DNA from: Bacteroidota bacterium
Lineage (GTDB): Bacteria; Bacteroidota; Bacteroidia; Chitinophagales; Chitinophagaceae
NCBI GenBank assembly: GCA_018267725.1
Contig: JAFDXY010000009.1
Span: 310,001 to 374,000 of the forward strand
Length of the DNA: 64,000 bases
Reading direction: 5' to 3'
Part shown: in pieces, positions 52,764 to 62,653 of the stretch
Layout of the letters: each line of letters starts with the position of its first letter
Position numbering within the stretch: the stretch's first letter is position 1
Notes under the pieces: generated by a model
The model's input: only the letters and a program-made list of their open reading frames with translations
Database searches by the model: none
What the model was told of the DNA's origin: nothing
Program-made: the position numbers and the translations under genes

Positions 52764-53909
52764 ATGAAAAAAAACATTGCAATACTATCAGCATTAATCA
52801 TTTTTATTGTTCCCAAAACAAACAGTCAAACTATTGTAAACGGCTCTCTTAAAAAAGTAAAAGATACCGTTAATTGGGTTTTTGCTTACTATGCTGCCGA
52901 TGGTAAAAGAGTAACAGATAGTGCCGAAGTAAAAGACAATAAGTATAGTTTTAATCTTAATATTACCGAAGCAATACAAGTAACTTTAATATCTAGAAAA
53001 TATGAAATAAAAAATGGCGTTTCTGTTTTAAACAATAAAGTAACTAAAAAGAATGTAGCATCTCTTTTTTTAGAAAAAGGTAAAGTATCTGTCGAAAATG
53101 TAGATTCATTTTCAAACATAAAAGTTAAAGGTTCAAAAGCAAATGATGAGTTTGTGAAATTAAATGAACTGGCAAAACCTTATAACGATAAAATGCAAGC
53201 ATTAAGTGTACAATATGGTGCTTTATTAAAAGAACAAAAGAAAGAAGAGGCTAAAAAAATTGAAGACCAATTGGATGAATTAGATACCAAATTAAATGAT
53301 GAAGTTTATGGTAACTATGCAAAAAATAATCCGCAATCTCCAATAGCACTATATGCTTTACAACGTTATGCAGGTTACGAAAATCCTGAAAAAGCAGAAC
53401 CTATTTTTAATACACTTCCTACAAGTGTTCAAGAATCAACAGCAGGCGTTGCACTAAAAAATAAAATGGAAGTTTCTAAAAAAACAGGAATAGGAAAATT
53501 TGCAATGAACTTTACGCAAAACGATACATTAGGCAATCCCGTTTCATTAGCATCATTTAAAGGAAAATATGTGTTGGTAGATTTTTGGGCAAGTTGGTGC
53601 GGACCATGCAGAAGAGAAAACCCAAATGTTGTAAAAGTTTATAATAAATATAAAGACAAAGGCTTTCATATATTAGGTGTTTCGTTAGATCAGCCTAATG
53701 CAAAAGATAAATGGATGAAAGCTATACATGATGATAATTTAACATGGACACATGTTTCTGATTTAAAATTTTGGGATAACGAAGTTGCTAAAATGTATGG
53801 TGTACAAGCCATTCCTGCTAACTTTTTATTAGACCCCGATGGAAAAATTATTGCAAAAAATTTACGTGGCGAAGATTTAGAAACAAAGCTTGCTGCTGTA
53901 TTAAAATAG
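52764..53909 (+). CDS. TlpA-like thiol-disulfide protein with DUF4369
   Basis: A 381-residue exported redox protein. A signal peptide ends near residue 21 (IIFIVPKTNSQ). Residues about 23-120 form a DUF4369-type beta domain (IVNGSLKKVKDTVNWVFAYYAADGKRVTDSAEVKDNKYSFNLNITEA). A helical linker rich in Lys/Glu (about 130-180) follows. The thioredoxin fold at about 245-381 has DFWASWCGPCRRENP (Cys279, Cys282) and AIPANFLLDPDGKIIAKNL with the cis-Pro. It probably reduces or oxidises periplasmic disulfides. The partner is unknown. It ends 25 bases before recR. Confidence 0.88.
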   Translation: MKKNIAILSALIIFIVPKTNSQTIVNGSLKKVKDTVNWVFAYYAADGKRVTDSAEVKDNKYSFNLNITEAIQVTLISRKYEIKNGVSVLNNKVTKKNVASLFLEKGKVSVENVDSFSNIKVKGSKANDEFVKLNELAKPYNDKMQALSVQYGALLKEQKKEEAKKIEDQLDELDTKLNDEVYGNYAKNNPQSPIALYALQRYAGYENPEKAEPIFNTLPTSVQESTAGVALKNKMEVSKKTGIGKFAMNFTQNDTLGNPVSLASFKGKYVLVDFWASWCGPCRRENPNVVKVYNKYKDKGFHILGVSLDQPNAKDKWMKAIHDDNLTWTHVSDLKFWDNEVAKMYGVQAIPANFLLDPDGKIIAKNLRGEDLETKLAAVLK

Positions 53910-53934
53910 TTGCAATTTTGCTGCTTACTATTTT

Positions 53935-54549
53935 ATGCAGCTACCATCAACTTTATTAGAAAACGCAGTTAATCAATTTTCAAAATTACCAGGCATAGGT
54001 AAAAAAACTGCACTACGTTTGGTATTACATCTTTTAAAACAAGATACTGGCGATGTGCAGTTTTTTAGTGATACCATTGCTAAAATGCGTAAAGAAATTC
54101 AGTTTTGCCAACGTTGCCATAATATTAGCGATGGAGATATTTGCAGCATTTGCAGCAACAGTTTACGCAAACAAAATATAATTTGTGTGGTTGAAAATAT
54201 TAGAGATGTAATTGCTATTGAAAGCACACAACATTACAGCGGAACCTATCATGTATTAAATGGAATTATTTCTCCATTAGATGGTGTTGGACCCGAGCAA
54301 TTAAATATTGAAACATTAGTTACACGAATTGAAAAAGAACAAACCGAAGAATTAATTTTTGCATTAAACCCAAACATACAAGGCGATACAACCATTTACT
54401 ATATTCAGAAAAAAATTAATCATCTCCCTTGCCGCATTACAACTATTGCAAGAGGCATTGCATTTGGAGGAGAATTAGAATATGCCGATGAAATGACGTT
54501 GGCTAAAAGCCTTACCAATCGCCTTCCCGTTCAGCAATATGTAAAATAA
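53935..54549 (+). CDS. recR: Recombination protein RecR
   Basis: Part of the RecFOR loader, which places RecA on single-stranded DNA gaps. The 204 residues carry the helix-hairpin-helix (LPGIGKKTALRLVLHLL), the zinc finger CQRCHNISDGDICSIC, and the Toprim domain (ICVVENIRDVIAIESTQHYSGTYHVLNGIISPLDGVGPEQLNI). The C-terminal TTIARGIAFGGELEYADEMTLAKSL is also present. Length is standard. The gene sits on the same strand behind the thioredoxin-like gene, perhaps by read-through. Confidence 0.96.
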   Translation: MQLPSTLLENAVNQFSKLPGIGKKTALRLVLHLLKQDTGDVQFFSDTIAKMRKEIQFCQRCHNISDGDICSICSNSLRKQNIICVVENIRDVIAIESTQHYSGTYHVLNGIISPLDGVGPEQLNIETLVTRIEKEQTEELIFALNPNIQGDTTIYYIQKKINHLPCRITTIARGIAFGGELEYADEMTLAKSLTNRLPVQQYVK

Positions 54550-54635
54550 ATTTCCGCTTTTAAAAAATTTCAACACAAACAATAACAAATTTTATACACT
54601 ACACTTATTATTTTTATTTTTCAAGTTTATTTTAA

Positions 54636-55646
54636 ATGAAGAAAAAAATTATTATCTCATTACTGGTTTTAATTGCACTTGGCATTACAGGTGTTTGGTA
54701 TTTTGTTTTTTATAGCCCTGTACATAACAGAAGAAATGTTGAAAACGAAAAAGGAATAACAATTAACGCAACAGAATTAGTAAAAGAATTTGTTAGTAAT
54801 GAAGATAGTGCCAACAAAAAATATGTAAACAAAACCATTCAAATATCAGGCATTGTAAACAATACAGTTACCGATTCGGAAGGCACAACAATATTTATTG
54901 AAACAAACGATTCTGTAAACACAATTTCGGTAAGGCTAATAAAAAACAACACAACAACAACCAAAGGAAGTACCATTACAGTAAAAGGAATTTTAACAGG
55001 TTTTATACTAAATGAAGTGCAATTAAACGAAGCAATTATTATTGCATCAACACCGCCACCTTCCGTTTCAATACAATCAAAAAAATTAGATACAGCAACC
55101 GTTCCAGCAGATTCTTCAACCAAAAAAAAGCAACCAGTTAATACAACAAAAAAAGAAATTACCACCGATACTGTAAAAATTTATAAAAGCAATACAGCAT
55201 CTATTAAATTTTTTTCGCATACACCCGCAGAAGATATTGAAGCAAACAATACACAAATAGTAAGTTCATTAAACACAACAACAGGGCAAATAAATTTTGC
55301 AGCACTTATAAAAGGTTTCCGTTTTGAAAATGAAATGATGCAAGATCACTTCAACAAAGAAAAATATTTAAACAGCAATCAATTTCCCAAAGCAGAATTT
55401 AAAGGAATCATTACCAATATATCTTCCATAAAATTCAATACCAATGGCACTTACAACGCTTCAGTTACCGGTAATTTAACTATTAAAGGTGTTACCAAAA
55501 ACATAACAACCAACGGCACCATTACCGTAAATACAAACACCATAAAAATAAAAAGCGTATTCAACATACATGTACAAGATTATCAAATAGATGGTTCAGA
55601 TGTTGCAGACACAATAGAAATTACCGTTAATGCCTCATACAGCTAA
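54636..55646 (+). CDS. OB-fold (tRNA_anti-like) plus YceI-like domain fusion, membrane-anchored
   Basis: A 336-residue protein. One N-terminal membrane segment (IIISLLVLIALGITGVWYFVFY) is followed by an OB-fold of the tRNA_anti-like type at about residues 42-135. That domain shows ATELVKEFVSNEDSANKKYVNKTIQISGIV, FIETNDSVNTISVRL and GSTITVKGILTGFI. A Ser/Thr/Lys-rich linker (about 140-175) leads into a YceI-like lipocalin barrel to the end (ASIKFFSHTPAEDIEANN, FAALIKGFRFENEMMQDHFNKEKYLNSNQFPKAEFKG, VTGNLTIKGVTKNI). Each domain is common alone in Bacteroidota. YceI proteins bind isoprenoid-like lipids. The combined role is unknown. Confidence 0.8.
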   Translation: MKKKIIISLLVLIALGITGVWYFVFYSPVHNRRNVENEKGITINATELVKEFVSNEDSANKKYVNKTIQISGIVNNTVTDSEGTTIFIETNDSVNTISVRLIKNNTTTTKGSTITVKGILTGFILNEVQLNEAIIIASTPPPSVSIQSKKLDTATVPADSSTKKKQPVNTTKKEITTDTVKIYKSNTASIKFFSHTPAEDIEANNTQIVSSLNTTTGQINFAALIKGFRFENEMMQDHFNKEKYLNSNQFPKAEFKGIITNISSIKFNTNGTYNASVTGNLTIKGVTKNITTNGTITVNTNTIKIKSVFNIHVQDYQIDGSDVADTIEITVNASYS

Positions 55647-55890
55647 CAACCTTTGGTAATAAGCCAATAGCTTTATACATTTGCATACGCAGGCCGATTT
55701 GTTTATTGTTCAGCCTGCTCTAAAAACTGAACTAATAAACGAAATTCATTTCTTCATAGATTGTTTCTCGTTTCATTAGTAAAGTAATTTTGTGTTACCA
55801 ACAACAATGCTACTATAAAGCTACCGTTGCGTCGCACACTTCAACGTTCAACACAATATTCAACAAATTATAATATTAAAATAAATTATA
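55647..55890 (+). other. Intergenic leader of the methionine-synthase operon with possible repeat
   Basis: This 244-base gap holds no reading frame of note. It contains a separated 6-bp pair, GCAGGC (55691-) with GCCTGC. It also has the stretch CTACCGTTGCGTCGCACACTTCAACGTTCAAC, which is out of keeping with the AT-rich surroundings and may be a dispersed repeat. I looked for the SAM-I, SAM-II and cobalamin cores and did not find them. Confidence 0.3.
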
Positions 55891-56904
55891 ATGTTAAATA
55901 TTAAAGCAGAATTACAAAAAAGAATTTTAATTATTGATGGAGCCATGGCCACCATGATACAACGCTACAAACTACAAGAAGCCGATTATCGCGGCGAGCG
56001 TTTTAAAAACTGGCATACCGATGTTAAAGGCAATAACGATTTGTTGTGCATTACCAATCCCGAAATAATTATTGCCATTCACAAACAATATTTAGAAGCT
56101 GGTGCAGATATTATTGAAACCAATACATTCAGCAGCACTACCATTGCCATGGCAGATTACGATATGCAAAGCCTTGCATACGAACTTAATGTTGCCGCTG
56201 CACAATGTGCCAAAAAAGCAATAGCACAATACAATGCAGAATCAGGAAATACAATTCCAAAATTTGTGGCAGGTGCCATTGGTCCGTTAAATAAAACATT
56301 AAGTCTATCGCCCGATGTAAATAATCCCGGTTACCGTGCCGTAACTTTTGATGAAGCAGTAACGGCTTATACTGAACAAATAAAAGGATTAATTGATGGT
56401 GGTGCAGATGTTTTACTTATTGAAACCATTTTTGATACACTAAATGCAAAAGCCGCTATTTATGCAGCCAAACAATATTTCAGACAAAATAATGTTGAGT
56501 TGCCTATTATGATTTCAGGAACTATTACAGATGCTTCGGGTAGAACATTAAGTGGACAAACACTTGAAGCATTTTATATATCTGTTAAACATGCCAAACC
56601 ATTAAGCATTGGTTTAAACTGTGCATTAGGTGCCCACGAAATGCGTGGTCACATTGAAGAATTAAGCAGCATTGCAGAATGTTATGTTTCATCATATCCA
56701 AATGCAGGCTTACCCAATGCAATGGGCGAGTATGATGAAGCACCCGAACAAACAGCCTGCTTTTTAGAAGATTGGGCAAAAAATGGATGGGTAAATATTG
56801 TTGGTGGTTGTTGCGGTACAACACCCGATCATATTAAACATATTGCACAACATGTAAAAAATATACAACCAAGAATATTGCCTGTGTTGGAAGAAGTTAT
56901 TTAA
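55891..56904 (+). CDS. Homocysteine S-methyltransferase domain protein (N-terminal part of split MetH)
   Basis: A 337-residue TIM-barrel methyltransferase equal to the homocysteine-binding module of Met[28 protein letters not shown] is the MetH start, [15 protein letters not shown] follows, and [18 protein letters not shown] and [12 protein letters not shown] supply the three zinc-binding cysteines. It stops where the pterin-binding domain would begin. The rest of MetH is encoded nine bases downstream as a separate protein, so the two polypeptides must act together to methylate homocysteine. Confidence 0.93.
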   Translation: MLNIKAELQKRILIIDGAMATMIQRYKLQEADYRGERFKNWHTDVKGNNDLLCITNPEIIIAIHKQYLEAGADIIETNTFSSTTIAMADYDMQSLAYELNVAAAQCAKKAIAQYNAESGNTIPKFVAGAIGPLNKTLSLSPDVNNPGYRAVTFDEAVTAYTEQIKGLIDGGADVLLIETIFDTLNAKAAIYAAKQYFRQNNVELPIMISGTITDASGRTLSGQTLEAFYISVKHAKPLSIGLNCALGAHEMRGHIEELSSIAECYVSSYPNAGLPNAMGEYDEAPEQTACFLEDWAKNGWVNIVGGCCGTTPDHIKHIAQHVKNIQPRILPVLEEVI

Positions 56905-56913
56905 TAAAAAAAT

Positions 56914-59601
56914 ATGAGTACTATCAAACCTTACTTAAGATTATCTGGATTAGAGCCATTAATTGTTCGTCCCGAAACAAACTTTGTAAATATTGGAGAA
57001 AGAACCAATGTTACCGGAAGTAAAAAATTTGCACGTTTAATCTTAAACAATCAATACGAAGAAGCTTTATCTGTTGCACGCCAACAAGTAGAAAACGGAG
57101 CACAGGTTTTAGATATAAATATGGATGATGCTTTATTAGATGGCATTCAGGCAATGACCACTTTTGTAAACCTTTTACAAAGCGAACCAGATATTGCCAA
57201 AATTCCTATAATGATAGATAGCTCAAAGTTTGAAATTATTCAAGCAGGTTTAAAATGTGCACAAGGCAGATGTATAGTAAACTCCATTTCCATGAAAGAA
57301 GGAGAAGAAAAATTTATAGAACAAGCTTATATATGTAAAGATTTTGGTGCAGCCATAATTGTAATGGCTTTTGATGAACAAGGGCAAGCAGATACATTAC
57401 AACGCAAAGTAGAAATTTCAGAAAAAGCATATAAAATTTTAACTGAAAAAGTTGGTTTCGATCCTCAAGACATCATCTTCGATATAAACATTTTTGCCAT
57501 AGCCACCGGATTAGAAGAACATAATAATTATGCGGTAGATTTTATAGAAGCAACACGCATCATCAAACAAAAATTTCCTTTAGTAAAAATAAGTGGTGGT
57601 GTAAGTAACCTTTCTTTTTCTTTCAGAGGAAACGATCATGTTCGCGAAGCCATGCATGCCGTATTTCTTTATTATGCAATAAAAGCAGGTATGGATATGG
57701 GCATTGTAAACGCAGGCCAGTTAGTTGTTTACGATGAAATTGAACCAACACTTAGAAACTTATGTGAAGATGTTATTTTAAATAAAAACAACACCAACAA
57801 CGAGGCAACAGAAAAATTAATTGCATTTGCCGAAACAGTTAAAGCAAAAGGAAAAGTAGAAGTAAAAGATGAAGCATGGAGAAATGATCCGGTAGAAAAA
57901 CGTTTAGCACATTCATTAGTAAATGGTATTACAGATTATATTGATGAAGACACAGAAGAAGCCAGAAAAAAATATCCTAAACCATTAGATGTTATTGAAG
58001 GTCCTTTAATGGATGGAATGAATATAGTTGGCGATTTATTTGGTTCGGGAAAAATGTTTTTACCGCAAGTAGTTAAAAGTGCACGTGTAATGAAAAAAAG
58101 TGTTGCTTATCTAAATCCGTTTATTGAAGCAGAAAAAAAAGAAACTACCAATGCACCAACTATTTTAATGGCAACTGTAAAAGGTGATGTGCATGATATT
58201 GGTAAAAATATTGTTGGCGTTGTATTAGGTTGCAATGGTTATAAAGTAATTGATATGGGCGTAATGGTGCCAACCGATAAAATTTTAGACGAAGCCGATA
58301 AAAAAAATGTAGATATAATTGGTGTTAGTGGATTAATCACACCTTCGCTTGATGAAATGGTGCATGTAGCAAAAGAAATGAAACGCCGCAATATGAAGCA
58401 ACCTTTGCTAATTGGCGGTGCTACTACATCTCGCATACATACAGCAGTAAAAATTGCTCCCGAATATGAAACAGGTGTGGTGCATGTTTTAGATGCCAGC
58501 CGAAGCGTTACGGTTGTAGGTTCTTTACTAAATACCGAAACTAAACAAACATTACTTGCCGAAACCAAAGAAGAATATATTAAACTAAAGAAAAATTTTG
58601 ATAGTAAAAAAACAATCAAGCAATACATCAGCTATCAAGATGCAAAAAACAATAAAGTAAAAATAGATTGGCAAAACTATAATCCCGTTAAACCACAATT
58701 TATAGGAACAAAAGTTTTTAATGATATTGATTTAAATGAAATAAAAAAATATATAGATTGGAAACCATATTTTATTGCTTGGGAAATGCACGGAAATTTT
58801 CCTGCAATACTAACCGATGAAGTTGTAGGAAAAGAAGCCACCAAATTATTTAACGATGTAAATATTTTATTAGATAAAGTAATTGCAGAAAAATGGCTTA
58901 CTGCAAAAGGGACTATTGGTTTTTGGGAAGCTGCAAGCAATGATGATACTGTTATTTTAAATGTAGAAGATAAAAAGGTACAATTAGAATTTCTTCGCCA
59001 ACAAATAAAAAAAGCAGCAGACCAACCTAACTTATCATTAGCGGATTTTATTAAACCAGCCTCACTTTCTACTCAACATTCACCACTCACGACTTCTGAT
59101 TATATCGGTGCATTTGCTGTAAGTATTCACGGAATTGAAAAACATATCAAGGCTTTTGAAGCAGCACACGATGATTATAATAAAATAAGCTTACAAGCTC
59201 TAACAGATAGGCTGGCAGAGGCTTTTGCAGAATACTTACATTATAAAGTTAGAACAGAATATTGGGGTTATGTAAAAGATGAAAATTTAACCAACGAAGA
59301 TTTAATACACGAAAAATATCAAGGTATTCGTCCGGCACCGGGTTATCCTGCTTGCCCCGATCATACAGAAAAAAGAAAATTATTTAGTTTATTAAATGCA
59401 ACCAATACAGTAGGAATTGAATTAACCGAAAACTTTGCCATGTATCCTGCATCATCGGTTTGTGGTTGGTATTTCAGCCATCCACAAAGTCAATATTATG
59501 GAGTAGGAAAAATTCAACCAGATCAGTTTGAAGATTATATAAACCGAAAAGGCATAGATAAAGCAACAATGGAAAGATGGCTAAGCCCTAATTTAGAGTA
59601 G
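56914..59601 (+). CDS. metH: Cobalamin-dependent methionine synthase, pterin/B12/activation part
   Basis: An 895-residue protein lacking the homocysteine module, which is the separate upstream gene. In order: the pterin-binding barrel ([31 protein letters not shown]), the cobalamin cap, and the B12-binding Rossmann domain with [19 protein letters not shown] (His427 as lower axial ligand). The SAM-dependent reactivation domain follows ([60 protein letters not shown]). A few residues, [11 protein letters not shown], at about 716-729 interrupt the start of the activation domain and look like a repeat-derived insertion. It links to the B12 uptake gene in this window. Confidence 0.95.
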   Translation: MSTIKPYLRLSGLEPLIVRPETNFVNIGERTNVTGSKKFARLILNNQYEEALSVARQQVENGAQVLDINMDDALLDGIQAMTTFVNLLQSEPDIAKIPIMIDSSKFEIIQAGLKCAQGRCIVNSISMKEGEEKFIEQAYICKDFGAAIIVMAFDEQGQADTLQRKVEISEKAYKILTEKVGFDPQDIIFDINIFAIATGLEEHNNYAVDFIEATRIIKQKFPLVKISGGVSNLSFSFRGNDHVREAMHAVFLYYAIKAGMDMGIVNAGQLVVYDEIEPTLRNLCEDVILNKNNTNNEATEKLIAFAETVKAKGKVEVKDEAWRNDPVEKRLAHSLVNGITDYIDEDTEEARKKYPKPLDVIEGPLMDGMNIVGDLFGSGKMFLPQVVKSARVMKKSVAYLNPFIEAEKKETTNAPTILMATVKGDVHDIGKNIVGVVLGCNGYKVIDMGVMVPTDKILDEADKKNVDIIGVSGLITPSLDEMVHVAKEMKRRNMKQPLLIGGATTSRIHTAVKIAPEYETGVVHVLDASRSVTVVGSLLNTETKQTLLAETKEEYIKLKKNFDSKKTIKQYISYQDAKNNKVKIDWQNYNPVKPQFIGTKVFNDIDLNEIKKYIDWKPYFIAWEMHGNFPAILTDEVVGKEATKLFNDVNILLDKVIAEKWLTAKGTIGFWEAASNDDTVILNVEDKKVQLEFLRQQIKKAADQPNLSLADFIKPASLSTQHSPLTTSDYIGAFAVSIHGIEKHIKAFEAAHDDYNKISLQALTDRLAEAFAEYLHYKVRTEYWGYVKDENLTNEDLIHEKYQGIRPAPGYPACPDHTEKRKLFSLLNATNTVGIELTENFAMYPASSVCGWYFSHPQSQYYGVGKIQPDQFEDYINRKGIDKATMERWLSPNLE
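59060..59098. repeat. Low-complexity TCAC-rich insertion in metH
   Basis: CTCACTTTCTACTCAACATTCACCACTCACG contains repeated (A)TTCAC/CTCAC units and encodes [11 protein letters not shown] exactly between LADFIKP and DYIGAF, two segments that are adjacent or nearly so in other MetH proteins. No strong palindrome. A possible member of the short direct-repeat spacers common in this phylum. Confidence 0.45.
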
Positions 59602-59611
59602 TTTTAATATA

Positions 59612-61801
59612 TTATTTAATATAACTATTTGTTAGCATTGCTTGGTTATATGCCATTATAAAAACAGCTCCTAAATTTTTATGTGGCGGAACATAATCAT
59701 CAAACCTTTCTTTTATATCGGCTTTAAATCCTGTTTCCAAATTCTTCCACATAGCAGGCCAGTTAAGGTCTTTACCTTGACGTAAGGTTTCTGTTATAGT
59801 ATTAATTAATCTAATATTTACAGCACCCGTACCTACTTGTTTAGAAGCAATAATATGAGCACCGGGGCAAGTTGCCAATACATCATTTAAACTATGGTAA
59901 CCACCACAACTACCCAACAATACAACCTTAGCCGAAGAAGGTAATTGTTGTATGGTTTGTTTTACGTAATAGCTATGCCCACGGTGTATTACAATAGTAG
60001 GGTGTATGTTTAATGAATCTAAATATTCTTGTAAATCTTTTTGGGCTTTAGTATCTAAATCTTTTAATTCATCTAAAGGTTTGTTGGCATAGATAGTTAT
60101 TGGTGTGCCTTTGGTAGAAGATACTTCTATCCATTCAGGTTTATCAACTTTTCTCCAATTAGCATTAGAAAAATTACTAATAAATGCATTAAACACATTG
60201 GCTCCATCTTTATCTCCATAAAAGAATTGTAGTATTTCAATTTTTTTTCTGGTAGAATCAACTAACAATTTTAAAGGCATTATATTAATAGGTGTTGGCA
60301 GTTGCAAAGTGTTTGCTTCTGTTGCAGTGCCATCGGTAGTATTAAAAATACTGTTTAGTAAATCATATATAATTATGCCTCTTTTATTTTTTACATTTAT
60401 GTTTTGTTGAAGATTTAAGGCAACTTCTTTAGACATAATTTTTTTAATTGTAGGGTCGCTAATGCTGGCATAAGAATCGGCCACATCTACCGCATCTTCT
60501 AAGGTTGAAGTTTTTTCTAACCCATCTACAAAGCTTTGCATTAATTTTTCGGCACCCAATTTATCCATTCGTTTAAAAAAATCATCTAACGTATTGTATG
60601 CAGCAGCCATACGAATGAATTTTTTGTAATAATCAAAACTTACAGCATATAGCAAACTATCTGCCCTGGCAGGTTTCATTCTTTCAAAAATTCTTTTATA
60701 AACGCCTAAATAACTGCTGGTGTATATTTCTTCTTCTCCCAACACACATAAAAAATATAATTCTGCAGGTGTAAGATTTTCAATTTTTTTAAATCTTACT
60801 GCATCGCTTTTTTCTTCATGTAAAGCATTTATTTCATTTATATATGTTTCTATTCCTTTTGTTTTTAGTTTTTCAGTAAGTACATTCATTATCATTGGTG
60901 TATCTGCCTGCCTTACTCTTGCTGCATATTTTATTTCGGTTGCAACTAAAAGTTTGTAATATTTTTCATCATCAGTCATTGCATTGGTTATAGAATCTAT
61001 AGTTATTTGGTTGTGATATAATTCATCTAAAAAAGGAAAATAAAACCTTCCTGAAGGAATGGTTGCCAGCTTTGCAATTGTTTGCACAAGCGGGTTTTGC
61101 ACGGTTCTTATTTTATAACCCAATGCATTATTTACCGCAGCATAATTATAAAAACGTTCAGGATCTTTAAAGGCTTCAATGGTTAATAAACTATCGGCAA
61201 AAGGAGCATCGGCATGATCATGTAATATAGTTAGAATTTTATCGGGATTGCGTTGACAAAGTTTAAATATTAAAATATTTTTACAATCATTTAAACCTAT
61301 GTTTTGTTGAAACACAAAATTTTGCAATAAAATATTTCCTATTTCTAATTCATTTTGTTGAATAACAGGTGTAATTGGTAAGCTTTTTCTTTGCAACTGC
61401 ATGGCTTGTATGTATGCATTAATATAATCTGCTACCGTAACACCTTTTACATATTTATACTTGCAGGCAGCAGTATAACTGGTAAGCATATCATTAATAC
61501 TTCTTAGCCATATATATTTATCGTTTTCTGAAAAGCTGCTGTCTTTTTCTACTTGTTGTTGCAACTTATCAATTTTAGAAATAATAATATGTGTTAGTTG
61601 AAGGTTTAAAGCATCATCACCGGTTGCCATAAAAACTTTACCATCTCCACCATAAATTTTAATTAATTCGGTTTGGCTTCTATCAATGTTATCATGATGC
61701 AACCTCCGCATTGGCGGAACATCATCTTGTGAAAATACGGGTTGAGCAAAATTGGAAAATACAATTACTAAAAATAAAATAAACAGATATAATTTCTTCA
61801 T
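59612..61801 (-). CDS. Exported protein with possible clan-CD (caspase/CHAT-like) C-terminal domain
   Basis: A 729-residue exported protein from the ATG at 61801 (MKKLYLF; I reject the in-frame ATG at 61879). A signal peptide ends near residue 25 (FAQPVFSQ). Residues about 30-540 are mostly helical with no family I recognise. Near the C-terminus, TIVIHRGHSYYV (His607/His609) and KVVLLGSCGGYHSLNDVL (Cys632), followed by AHIIASKQVGTGAVN, resemble the His strand and Cys strand of caspase-fold peptidases. The His-Cys distance (23-25 residues) is shorter than usual, so the assignment is tentative. It is divergent from the two-component pair. Confidence 0.55.
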   Translation of the reverse strand: MKKLYLFILFLVIVFSNFAQPVFSQDDVPPMRRLHHDNIDRSQTELIKIYGGDGKVFMATGDDALNLQLTHIIISKIDKLQQQVEKDSSFSENDKYIWLRSINDMLTSYTAACKYKYVKGVTVADYINAYIQAMQLQRKSLPITPVIQQNELEIGNILLQNFVFQQNIGLNDCKNILIFKLCQRNPDKILTILHDHADAPFADSLLTIEAFKDPERFYNYAAVNNALGYKIRTVQNPLVQTIAKLATIPSGRFYFPFLDELYHNQITIDSITNAMTDDEKYYKLLVATEIKYAARVRQADTPMIMNVLTEKLKTKGIETYINEINALHEEKSDAVRFKKIENLTPAELYFLCVLGEEEIYTSSYLGVYKRIFERMKPARADSLLYAVSFDYYKKFIRMAAAYNTLDDFFKRMDKLGAEKLMQSFVDGLEKTSTLEDAVDVADSYASISDPTIKKIMSKEVALNLQQNINVKNKRGIIIYDLLNSIFNTTDGTATEANTLQLPTPINIMPLKLLVDSTRKKIEILQFFYGDKDGANVFNAFISNFSNANWRKVDKPEWIEVSSTKGTPITIYANKPLDELKDLDTKAQKDLQEYLDSLNIHPTIVIHRGHSYYVKQTIQQLPSSAKVVLLGSCGGYHSLNDVLATCPGAHIIASKQVGTGAVNIRLINTITETLRQGKDLNWPAMWKNLETGFKADIKERFDDYVPPHKNLGAVFIMAYNQAMLTNSYIK

Positions 61802-61904
61802 GCGTATCATTACAAAACAAAAATACTGCCAATATGCGTGATAAACTATTATCAACTTAACAATTACATAATAATACATTTTTTTAACGGTACTTATGTA
61901 CTGT

Positions 61905-61912
61905 TAATTTTG
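61905..61912 (+). promoter_or_regulatory. Candidate -7 element for the two-component operon
   Basis: TAATTTTG matches TAnnTTTG and ends 18 bases before the response-regulator ATG at 61931, in the divergent intergenic region. Confidence 0.35.
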
Positions 61913-61930
61913 TGTAAACATATTGTTACC

Positions 61931-62614
61931 ATGCAAACAAAACCGAAAAAAATTTTAATTGCAGATGATGAACCTGATATTCTTGAAATAATTAAATACA
62001 ACCTTTCAAAAGAAGGTTATGATGTTTATACAGCTAAAGATGGTAACGATGCTGTTGAAAAAGCAAAAAAAATTCAACCCGATTTAATTATTTTAGATAT
62101 TATGATGCCTTATAAAACAGGCATAGAAGTTTGTAACATACTACGCTCGCAAGCTTTATTTCAACACACAATAATTATTTTTTTAACAGCGTTAAGTGAT
62201 GAGATGTCTCAAATTAAAGGGCTTGAAATAGGTGCAGATGATTATTTAAACAAACCCATAAATCCTAAAGTATTAGTAAGCAGAGTAAATGCAATGTTTA
62301 GAAGAATTAATAAAGTTGAAGAATCAGGAAAAATATTACAAATTGCTAACATAAATATAGACCCTATAAAGTTTTTAGTTACGGTAAATGATAAAGAAAT
62401 AATTCTTGCAAAAAAAGAATTTGAATTATTATACTTACTTGCTTCAAAACCCGGAAGAGTTTTTTTACGAAACGAAATTTTAATACAAGTTTGGGGAACA
62501 GATATTATAGTTGGAGATAGAACCATAGATGTTCACATTCGTAAAATTCGCCAAAAAATGAGTTTAGATTGTATAACAACCGTTAAAAGTGTAGGCTATA
62601 AATTTAGTTTGTAA
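61931..62614 (+). CDS. OmpR/PhoB-family response regulator
   Basis: A 227-residue transcription regulator. The receiver domain (about 7-120) has ILIADDEPDILEI (acidic pocket), the phospho-acceptor in LIILDIMMP (Asp56), Thr86 in FLTALSD and Lys108 in YLNKPINP. A winged-helix output domain follows (LAKKEFELLYLLASKPGRVFLRNEILIQVWG, VGDRTIDVHIRKIRQKM, VKSVGYKF). I choose the ATG at 61931 (MQTKPKK), because the in-frame ATG at 61838 adds 31 residues without receiver character and would overlap the divergent promoter. The cognate kinase follows 39 bases later. Phosphate control is possible by resemblance to PhoB but not shown. Confidence 0.93.
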   Translation: MQTKPKKILIADDEPDILEIIKYNLSKEGYDVYTAKDGNDAVEKAKKIQPDLIILDIMMPYKTGIEVCNILRSQALFQHTIIIFLTALSDEMSQIKGLEIGADDYLNKPINPKVLVSRVNAMFRRINKVEESGKILQIANINIDPIKFLVTVNDKEIILAKKEFELLYLLASKPGRVFLRNEILIQVWGTDIIVGDRTIDVHIRKIRQKMSLDCITTVKSVGYKFSL

Positions 62615-62653
62615 TAATTCTTTTACTTAAATTACATTTTGTAACCATTTGCA

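Noticed and set aside
55647..55890. Possible SAM riboswitch before the methionine synthase genes
   Set aside because: Neither the SAM-I core nor the SAM-II pseudoknot pattern can be fitted; only a weak AAAGCTA resemblance exists.
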